Assembly: GCA_035689185.1 (NCBI GenBank) | Contig: DASSLY010000014.1 | Location: 1 to 11,153 of the forward strand | Reading direction: 5' to 3' | Length of the DNA stretch: 11,153 nucleotides | From: DASSLY01 sp035689185 | Lineage (GTDB): Bacteria > Actinomycetota > Actinomycetes > Actinomycetales > Dermatophilaceae | Shown: one piece after another, positions 5,949 through 11,153 of the stretch | Numbering within the stretch: the first letter of the stretch is position 1 | Layout: each line of letters opens with the position of its first letter | The notes under the pieces: generated by a model | The model's input: the letters and a program-made list of their open reading frames with translations, nothing else | Databases searched by the model: none | What the model was told of the DNA's origin: nothing | Translations under genes and position numbers: made by a program

Positions 5949-7582
5949 CGGGTCGGCACCATCCGTTGCTCCTTCGCCTGGTCGGTGGCCATCGCGCTGG
6001 TCTGGGCGAGCAGGTCGTCCAGCAACCCGCCTGTGGCGGGGTCCTCGCCGGCGTCCCCGCCCCGGGCCAGGCCGCCGACGACGACCACGGTACGGCCTGT
6101 CCCGGCCTCGGGCAGCACCCGGACGAACACCCGCCGGCGGCGCACCGTCAGCGACGCGACCAGGCCGAGCAACGCCAGCAGGGCCCCGGCGAGCGCGATC
6201 CCCTTGCCCGGGTCGTAGCGCACCGAGATCCCGGCCCACCGCACGACCCGGTCGAAGGTGATGCTGCCTCGCCCCCCCGGAAGCTGCGCGGTCTGCCCCG
6301 GCTTCAGCCGGATGAGCACGCCCTTGCCTACGGAGTCGCGCACCTGGGTCATCGCGGTCGTGTCCAACGTGTACACCGAGGCGGCCCGGCCCGGCGGGTT
6401 CAGCTTCCCCTGGTAGACGGTCATGGCCAGCTCGGGGTTGAGCAGGTCGGGGAACAGTGACCGCGGCCCCTGGGCGTAGGTCTGCTCGGCGGTAGGCAGG
6501 AACACGGCCAGGAAGCCCAGCTGCGCCGGAGTCGCGGCCGGCACCTTCACCGCGCCGACGGAGCGGTAGTTGGCGTCCCGCGGCAGGAACGGCGTGGCCC
6601 CGGAGTAGAGCACCGCCCCGGCCGCGTCCTTGACCGTCACGACCGGCGCGTAGCCGTTGCCGAGCAGGAACACCGAGGCCCCACCGAATTGCAGCGGCCC
6701 GTTCACCTTCAGCTGCTCAACCCGGGACCGCTGCCCCGGCGCGGCGGTGGTCCGGGTGGTCGCGGTGAAGTCGCGGGGGGCCCCGAACTGCGCCCCTCCG
6801 GCGAGCCGCTCGAACGAGACGTCGAGGGCGTCCAGGGTCACCGTGAACGGTGTCAGCGCCGCGGTGTCCACCCACGGACCGGGGTCGAAGGTGTCGTAGC
6901 CCGACACCGTGTTGGCCAGCGTGTCGCCGACGGGCAGGATCCGGTCGCCGCGCCAGCCGACCAGGTGGCCGACGGCCACGCCGACCAGGACGACGATGAG
7001 GGCCAGGTGGAACACCAGGTTGCCGGTCTCCCGCAGGTACCCCCCCTCCGCCGATACGGCGCCCTCCTCCTCCTCCTCGGCCCGCAGCCGGAACCGGCGG
7101 CGCGCCAGAACCGACCTGGCCGCCGCCAGCGCGACCTCTGGCGGGGCCTCGACCACGGCCTGCCGGTGCTGGGGCAGCCGGTCCAGCCGGCGCGGCGCCC
7201 GCGGCGGCTGGGCGCGCAGCGCCCGCCAGTGCAGCCTCGCCCGGGGCAGCACGCAGCCGACCAGGGAGGCGAACAGCAGCAGGTACACCGAGGAGAACCA
7301 GGGCGACTCGTACACGTCGAAGAACCCCAGCCGGTCCAACCAGGGGCCAGCCCCCGGGTGCGCGGCGAGGTAGTCGGCCACCTTGCCGGCGTCCACCCCG
7401 CGCTGCGGCCAGATCGACCCCGGCACCGCCGCGACCGCCAGCAGCATGAGCAGCGACAGGGCCGTGCGCATGCTGGTCAGCTGCCGCCACGCCCACCGCA
7501 GCCAGCCCAGCGGGCCCAGCCGCGGCAGCGCGACATCCCCGGGCGTGTCTTCCGGGATGGTGTCCAGCCGTTGCAGGACCAT
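5945..7582 (-). CDS. resB: System II cytochrome c biogenesis protein ResB (Ccs1)
   Basis: ResB pairs with the CcsA-type protein to form the System II haem export and ligation complex. The protein has 545 residues. The arrangement is typical: membrane segments near 37-55, 97-113 and 188-209, a large extracytoplasmic domain (about 210-460), and a last helix near 461-480 followed by a cytoplasmic tail. LTSMRTALSLLMLLAVAAVPGS at the first helix and RETGNLVFHLALIVVLVG at the third are recognisable family motifs; His192 in the third helix is a candidate transmembrane haem-ligand histidine. A run of five Glu (169-173) comes from repeated GAG codons. The ATG at 7582 is 12 bases after the ccdA stop, with GGTGG in the gap. 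The stop overlaps the ccsB start as ATGA. Confidence 0.92.
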   Translation of the reverse strand: MVLQRLDTIPEDTPGDVALPRLGPLGWLRWAWRQLTSMRTALSLLMLLAVAAVPGSIWPQRGVDAGKVADYLAAHPGAGPWLDRLGFFDVYESPWFSSVYLLLFASLVGCVLPRARLHWRALRAQPPRAPRRLDRLPQHRQAVVEAPPEVALAAARSVLARRRFRLRAEEEEEGAVSAEGGYLRETGNLVFHLALIVVLVGVAVGHLVGWRGDRILPVGDTLANTVSGYDTFDPGPWVDTAALTPFTVTLDALDVSFERLAGGAQFGAPRDFTATTRTTAAPGQRSRVEQLKVNGPLQFGGASVFLLGNGYAPVVTVKDAAGAVLYSGATPFLPRDANYRSVGAVKVPAATPAQLGFLAVFLPTAEQTYAQGPRSLFPDLLNPELAMTVYQGKLNPPGRAASVYTLDTTAMTQVRDSVGKGVLIRLKPGQTAQLPGGRGSITFDRVVRWAGISVRYDPGKGIALAGALLALLGLVASLTVRRRRVFVRVLPEAGTGRTVVVVGGLARGGDAGEDPATGGLLDDLLAQTSAMATDQAKEQRMVPTR

Positions 7583-7594
7583 CTACGGCGCCAC

Positions 7595-8368
7595 CTACAG
7601 GACCGTCGTGAAGCCGTTGACCAGCCGGGTCTGAAGGCCCGCCATCACCGCGTCCCACAGTCCGCTCACCATCAGCGCGCCCACCGCGAGCAGCAGCCCG
7701 CCACCGAACCGCTGGATTCCGCGCTGGTGCGCTCGCAGCCAGCCGGACAGCCGGCTGGCCCGGTTCCAGCCGCTGGCCACGAGCAGGAACGGCACCCCGA
7801 GACCCAGGCTGTATGCGGTCGCGAGCGCGACCCCGCGCGTTACCCCGCCGGCCGCGTCAGTGGACAGCGGTACCAGGAGCGCCAGGATCGCGCCGAAGGT
7901 CGGCCCGATGCACGGCGTGAGCGACAGCCCGAACACCACCCCGAGCATGGGTGCGCCGGCCAGCCCTGCCCGTGGCCGCCAGGAGGGCCCCTTCTTGCGC
8001 TGAGGGCCGAAGCCGAGGAAGACCAGCGCCAGCGCGATGACGACCACCCCGCCAGTGCGGGTGAGCAGGCTCTGGTGTTCGCGGACGAACAACCCCAGTG
8101 CCGACGCCGTTGCCGCGGTGACGGCCACGAAGACGGCGGTGAACCCGGCGACGAACAGCAACGCTCCGGTGACCAACCGGCCACGGCGCTGTCGTTCCAA
8201 CGGCTCGCCGGACAGCCCGGTGACGTAGCCGAGGAAGCCGGGCACCAGCGGCAGCACGCAGGGCGAGGCGAACGAGACCAGCCCGGCAGCCAGCGCCACG
8301 GCGACGGCGACCGGCATGGCGCCGGCACGCACGGCGTCGACGGCGGCGTCGACCGGCAGCGCGGTCAT
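7595..8368 (-). CDS. ccdA: Cytochrome c biogenesis thiol-disulfide transporter CcdA
   Basis: CcdA moves electrons from cytoplasmic thioredoxin across the membrane to reduce external thioredoxin-like proteins, keeping apocytochrome cysteines ready for haem. The 257 residues contain about six membrane helices and the two conserved cysteines in their usual settings: SFASPCVLPLVPG (Cys37) in the first helix and SLTPCIGPTFG (Cys153) in the fourth. Length and motifs fit the CcdA branch of the DsbD family. The ATG at 8368 overlaps the stop of the TlpA-like gene (ATGA), implying translational coupling to its probable redox partner. A basic loop (QRKKGPSWRPR, 123-133) between helices is probably cytoplasmic. 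resB follows after 12 bases. Confidence 0.94.
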   Translation of the reverse strand: MTALPVDAAVDAVRAGAMPVAVAVALAAGLVSFASPCVLPLVPGFLGYVTGLSGEPLERQRRGRLVTGALLFVAGFTAVFVAVTAATASALGLFVREHQSLLTRTGGVVVIALALVFLGFGPQRKKGPSWRPRAGLAGAPMLGVVFGLSLTPCIGPTFGAILALLVPLSTDAAGGVTRGVALATAYSLGLGVPFLLVASGWNRASRLSGWLRAHQRGIQRFGGGLLLAVGALMVSGLWDAVMAGLQTRLVNGFTTVL

Positions 8369-8997
8369 GCCGCCGGCTCGGCGAGCACGTCGGTGACCAG
8401 GGCGGTCAGCGTTGCGGTCGTCACCGGACCCGAGACCCGCGCGGCGATGCGGCCCGCGCGGTCGAGCACCAGAGTCGTCGGCGTGGCCACCGCCTTGCCT
8501 TGCAGGCCGAGCATCGCCCTGCCCCCGTCGTAGGCCAGCGACGGGTAGGTGATCTTGCGGGAGCGCAGGAACGCGGCCGCCGTCTGCGGGCTCGGGTCAC
8601 GGAAGTTGATCCCCATGAACACCACCGGCTTGCCGGACGCGGACAACTGCTGCCAGGCCCGTTGCAGGTCGTCGGCCTCGTCCACGCACGGAGGGCACCA
8701 CGACCCCCACACGTTGAGCACGACCACCTTGCCGGCGGCGTCGGCCGTGGCCCACGGTGCGCCGTCCAGCGTGGTCCCGGACACCGAGATCGGGGCTGCC
8801 CGGGCCGCCAGGGCGACCTGGTCGATCGACCCGTCACCGGAGATGAAGCCCTTCCGGTCCCCCGCCTTGGCCTGGGCGGCGACCGAGTTCGGGTCCTCGC
8901 TGCACCCGGCCAGCGCCATCGTGGCCGCGGCCGTGAGGGCCGCCGCGGCGGCGAGCACACGGCATACCGGGCGCGTCCGGCGGGTGCGCGACATCAT
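8365..8997 (-). CDS. TlpA/ResA-like thiol-disulfide oxidoreductase, predicted lipoprotein
   Basis: This 210-residue protein should reduce the CXXCH cysteines of apocytochrome c outside the membrane, using electrons from CcdA. A signal peptide with basic start (MMSRTRRTRP) and Ala-rich core ends in the lipobox LAGC, so Cys32 is the likely lipid-anchored first residue. The thioredoxin fold carries the active site WCPPC (Cys101, Cys104) after VVVLNVWGS, and the cis-proline Pro173 in ATPTT. The GINFRDP stretch near 129-135 is typical of the ResA/TlpA/DsbE group. The start is ATG 8997, overlapping the upstream stop (ATGA); a second Met codon follows at once. The much longer in-frame extension to 9660 runs through the phosphatase gene in the wrong frame and is not real. 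The stop overlaps the ccdA start. Confidence 0.93.
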   Translation of the reverse strand: MMSRTRRTRPVCRVLAAAAALTAAATMALAGCSEDPNSVAAQAKAGDRKGFISGDGSIDQVALAARAAPISVSGTTLDGAPWATADAAGKVVVLNVWGSWCPPCVDEADDLQRAWQQLSASGKPVVFMGINFRDPSPQTAAAFLRSRKITYPSLAYDGGRAMLGLQGKAVATPTTLVLDRAGRIAARVSGPVTTATLTALVTDVLAEPAA

Positions 8998-9641
8998 GCC
9001 CCCGGCACGGGATCGGCCCCGGGGAGCAGGGCCGCGGCCGGCTCGCTGTAGTGGATCGCTTCCAGCTCGTCGCCGACGTAGCACAGGGCGGTCAGCGAGG
9101 CGAGCGAGCACTGCCGGTGGCGCGGGTCGTGCCAGAGGCGCTTGTGCTCCAGCCGCCGCCGCACCGTCCACACCGGCAGCTGGTGGGAGACGATGAGCGC
9201 CTCGTGGCCGCGGGCCTGCTCGCGGGCGTCGTCGATGGCGGCGAGCATGCGGGCCGCGATCTGCTCGTACGGCTCCCCCCACGACGGGCGGAACGGGTTG
9301 ACCAGCCGCGGCCAGTACTTGGGGTTGCGCAGGACGCCGTCGCCGACTCCCACGGTCAGCCCCTCGAAGGAGTTGCCCGCCTCGATGACCCGGTCGTCGG
9401 TGGTGACGGCGAGGCCGTGGGCGGCGGCGATCGGCGCCGCGGTCTCCTGCGCGCGGTCCAGCGAGGAGGCGACCACCAGGACCAGGTCGTGGTCGGCCAT
9501 GCGGTCGGCCACCAGCTGGGCCATCGCCCGGCCGCGCCGCGAGAGGTGAAAGCCGGGCAACCGGCCGTAGAGCACCTTGGTCGGGTTGTGCACCTCGCCG
9601 TGCCGGAGCAGGTGCACCACGGTGCGGGTCGTGTCGCTCAT
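8994..9641 (-). CDS. Histidine phosphatase family protein (phosphoglycerate mutase-like)
   Basis: This is a cytoplasmic protein of 215 residues with the histidine phosphatase fold. The active site is complete: RHGE at 13-16 with the phosphorylated His14, Arg63 in SSLDRAQETA, Glu87 in VIEAGNSFEG, and the second histidine His153 in IVSHQ. These proteins remove phosphate from small metabolites or proteins; the substrate is not predictable, and true cofactor-dependent mutase activity is unlikely given the broad-specificity type of motifs. It overlaps hemL by four bases upstream (start 9641, hemL stop 9638-9640) and the tlpA-like gene downstream in the same way, so it is translated as part of the haem/cytochrome c unit. 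This position recurs in actinobacteria in my memory, but its role there is not known to me. Confidence 0.9.
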   Translation of the reverse strand: MSDTTRTVVHLLRHGEVHNPTKVLYGRLPGFHLSRRGRAMAQLVADRMADHDLVLVVASSLDRAQETAAPIAAAHGLAVTTDDRVIEAGNSFEGLTVGVGDGVLRNPKYWPRLVNPFRPSWGEPYEQIAARMLAAIDDAREQARGHEALIVSHQLPVWTVRRRLEHKRLWHDPRHRQCSLASLTALCYVGDELEAIHYSEPAAALLPGADPVPGA

Positions 9642-10966
9642 GTCGAGCGGATTGTCGCAAACGTTGCTGACGCCGCCCGGGCGGCGGTCGGCAGCGCGTC
9701 CATCACCTGGTCCACGGCCGCCGGTTCGTGGGCGGCACTGACGAACCAGGCCTCGAAGGCGCTCGGCGGCAGGTAGACGCCCCGGTCCAGCATGGCGTGG
9801 AAGAACGCGGCGAACGCGGGCGTGTGCTGGGCCTGGGCGTCGGCGTAGCAGCGGACCGGGTCCGACCGGAAGAAGACGCTGAACATGCTGCCCGCCCAGC
9901 CGACGGTGTGCGGCACCCCCTGCTTGGCCAGCTGGTTGCTGGTCTCGTCCGCGATGGCCGTGGCCGCGGCCGTCAGCCGGTCATAGACCTGCTGGGTGCA
10001 GGCCCGCAGGGTGGCCAGGCCGGCGGCGCAGGCGACCGGGTTTCCCGACAGCGTGCCGGCCTGGTACACCGGCCCGTCCGGGGCGAGCAGCGCCATCACC
10101 TCGGCGCGGCCGCCGAACGCGGCCGCGGGGAAGCCGCCCCCCATGACCTTGCCGAAGGTGAACAGGTCGGGCGGCCCCTCGTCGTAGGGCCCCTCCAGGC
10201 CGAACCAGCCCGCGGGGCTGCAGCGGAAGCCGGTCATCACCTCGTCGGAGACCAGCAGCGCTCCGTGCTCCCGGGTGATCCGGCGCAGCGCGTCGGTGAA
10301 GCCGGGCTGCGGGGCGACAACGCCCATGTTGCCCGCCGCCGCCTCGGTGATGACGGCCGCGATCCGCTCACCGTGCCGCGCGAACGCGGCCTCCACGGCG
10401 GCCACGTCGTTGTACGGCAGCACGATGGTCTCGGCCGCACTGGACTCCGGCACGCCCTGGCTGCCGGGCAAAGCGAAGGTGGCCAGCCCCGAGCCGGCCT
10501 GGGCCAGCAGCGAGTCGACGTGGCCGTGGTAGCAGCCGGCGAACTTGACCACGGCGGACCGCCCGGTGAAGCCGCGGGCCAGCCGCAGCGCGGACATGGT
10601 CGCCTCGGTGCCGCTATTGACCAGGCGGACCTGCTCCACGACCGGGGCCATCCGGGCCACGATCTCCTCGGCAAGCAGGACCTCGTTCTCGCTCGGCGTG
10701 CCGAAGGAGAAGCCGCGCCCGGCGGCCTCCTGCACGGCCCGCAGCACCTCGGGGTGCGCGTGCCCGAGGATCATCGGCCCCCAGGACCCGACCAGGTCGA
10801 CGTAGCGCCGGCCGTCGACGTCGGTGAGGTAGGGCCCGGTGCCGCTGCGCATGAACCGCGGGGTTCCCCCGACCGCACGGAAGGCCCGCACGGGGCTGTT
10901 GACCCCCCCGGGGATGACCCGGACGGCCCGGGCGAGCAGCGCGTCCGACCCGAGGTGCGCCGTCAT
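9638..10966 (-). CDS. hemL: Glutamate-1-semialdehyde 2,1-aminomutase (HemL)
   Basis: HemL converts glutamate-1-semialdehyde to 5-aminolevulinate, the first dedicated tetrapyrrole precursor in the C5 pathway. The 442-residue protein is a class III PLP aminotransferase of normal length. It opens with the family signature IPGGVNSPVRAF (18-29). NSGTEA at 117-122 contacts the PLP phosphate, SDEVMTGFR at 240-248 contains the PLP-ring Asp241, and TFGKVMGGGFP at 270-280 holds the PLP lysine Lys273. The ATG at 10966 was chosen because the conserved N-terminus begins about 15 residues later; no strong Shine-Dalgarno is seen. It is the first gene of the minus-strand unit, feeding haem synthesis, with cytochrome c haem attachment genes downstream. 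Its stop overlaps the phosphatase start (ATGA). Confidence 0.95.
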   Translation of the reverse strand: MTAHLGSDALLARAVRVIPGGVNSPVRAFRAVGGTPRFMRSGTGPYLTDVDGRRYVDLVGSWGPMILGHAHPEVLRAVQEAAGRGFSFGTPSENEVLLAEEIVARMAPVVEQVRLVNSGTEATMSALRLARGFTGRSAVVKFAGCYHGHVDSLLAQAGSGLATFALPGSQGVPESSAAETIVLPYNDVAAVEAAFARHGERIAAVITEAAAGNMGVVAPQPGFTDALRRITREHGALLVSDEVMTGFRCSPAGWFGLEGPYDEGPPDLFTFGKVMGGGFPAAAFGGRAEVMALLAPDGPVYQAGTLSGNPVACAAGLATLRACTQQVYDRLTAAATAIADETSNQLAKQGVPHTVGWAGSMFSVFFRSDPVRCYADAQAQHTPAFAAFFHAMLDRGVYLPPSAFEAWFVSAAHEPAAVDQVMDALPTAARAASATFATIRST

Positions 10967-10990
10967 ACCGGCCGTCTCGTCATACCGGCC
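10961..10990. repeat. 13-bp direct repeat at the hemL start
   Basis: CGTCATACCGGCC occurs at 10961-10973 and again at 10978-10990 on the plus strand, 17 bases apart start to start. The first copy contains the hemL start codon. The second copy offers an ATG at 10983 that is out of frame with hemL. It could be a local duplication, or paired binding sites at the translation start. Confidence 0.85.
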
Positions 10991-11019
10991 ATTGTGCCCG
11001 CCGGTGCCGGCGGGCTCAC
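10991..11019 (-). promoter_or_regulatory. Candidate hemL promoter with palindrome in the spacer
   Basis: On the minus strand CACAAT (10996-10991) has four matches to TATAAT and ends 24 bases before the hemL ATG. The 20-bp perfect inverted repeat GCCCGCCGGTGCCGGCGGGC at 10996-11015 would lie just upstream, overlapping a -10/-35 spacer. No convincing -35 box is visible. The palindrome could be an operator, or an RNA hairpin if transcription starts further upstream; it has no T-run, so it is not a typical terminator. Promoter identity is a guess. Confidence 0.25.
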
Positions 11020-11153
11020 TGGTGCACCCTTGTCAGGTCGGTGGTTGAACGGCTGCCGATGCACCTGAGGTGCCGCCGAGTCATCGCCCTGCTCGCTTGA
11101 CGCTTCGACGTCCAGCCTGAGTTCTGCGAGGCCCGGCGGTCGCCCAGGGCGTG
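11020..11153. other. Unresolved edge region upstream of hemL
   Basis: No recognisable gene lies here. Two minus-strand frames are open from the right edge. One ends at 11016 after about 45 codons with fairly high GC at third positions. The other continues about 62 codons to a stop at 10963-10965 that overlaps the hemL ATG as ATGA, as at the other junctions, but its third-position GC is low for this genome. Neither peptide resembles a protein I know (hemB, a common neighbour, is not recognised). Either could be the tail of an upstream gene. Confidence 0.3.

Noticed and set aside
4494..6218. A 574-codon plus-strand open frame over ccsB and DUF4229
   Set aside because: It is an antisense shadow created by high GC content. 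The product is Gln/Arg/His-rich and low in complexity, and it covers well-supported membrane protein genes.
5949..6239. N-terminal extension of ccsB
   Set aside because: The extra residues are Arg/Gly/Pro-rich and lie in the out-of-frame part of resB. The ATGA overlap start at 5948 gives a normal N-terminus.
7066..7080. CTC repeat giving five Glu in ResB
   Set aside because: It is a short codon run in a cytoplasmic loop, common in high-GC genomes, and not informative on its own.
6689..8533. A 614-codon plus-strand open frame over resB and ccdA
   Set aside because: It has the same antisense-shadow character and no recognisable domains, while both minus-strand genes have conserved motifs.
8998..9660. 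N-terminal extension of the TlpA-like protein (431-codon form)
   Set aside because: It overlaps the whole phosphatase gene in another frame and would bury the signal peptide and lipobox. The start at 8997 is supported by the ATGA overlap.
1..11153. CRISPR arrays, tRNA or rRNA genes, or a defence or biosynthetic cluster
   Set aside because: No repeat-spacer pattern, no tRNA-like cloverleaf or rRNA sequence, and no such protein families were seen. Apart from the left-end mobile elements the genes are conserved respiratory functions.

Overview
The window is about 11 kb of very GC-rich DNA. Codons ending in G or C, frequent GTG starts and 4-base ATGA gene overlaps suggest an actinomycete (Actinomycetota). 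The gene order (hemL, histidine phosphatase, tlpA-like, ccdA, resB, ccsB, DUF4229 facing menE, PLDc_N, menA) resembles high-GC actinobacteria of the Frankiales/Geodermatophilales kind. That placement is from memory of neighbourhoods, not from a search.

Region 1 (1-about 1350, minus strand) is a nest of mobile elements. An IS110-family transposase gene starts at 1225 and is interrupted after exactly 69 codons (1019) by a group II intron whose 5' end (GTGCGAC) is at 1018. The intron's 5' structured RNA fills 1018-378, and its reverse transcriptase/maturase starts at 377 and runs off the left edge. Domains V/VI, the 3' exon and the right end of the IS lie outside the window. The 5' noncoding part of the IS (1226-about 1350) carries several hairpins and sits where IS110-group elements encode a bridge RNA.

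Region 2 (1499-4591) holds an SDR oxidoreductase on the minus strand, diverging across 42 bp from a plus-strand menaquinone group: menE, a small PLDc_N-type membrane protein, and menA.

Region 3 (4611-10966, minus strand) is one tightly packed transcription unit. In order of transcription it encodes hemL, a histidine phosphatase, a thioredoxin-like lipoprotein (TlpA/ResA type), CcdA, ResB, CcsB and a DUF4229 membrane protein. Four of its six junctions are ATGA overlaps, and the others are gaps of 12 and 9 bases. CcdA and the TlpA-like protein should deliver reductant to the outside, ResB and CcsB form the System II haem ligation complex, and HemL supplies the haem precursor. The facing arm makes menaquinone, the quinone that feeds electrons to c-type cytochromes, so the block is a respiratory-chain assembly locus.

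Region 4 (10967-11153) is noncoding or unresolved sequence upstream of hemL, with a palindrome and a direct repeat. The core genes are ordinary. The interest lies in the intron-in-IS110 nest with a candidate bridge RNA, and in several small regulatory or repeat features.
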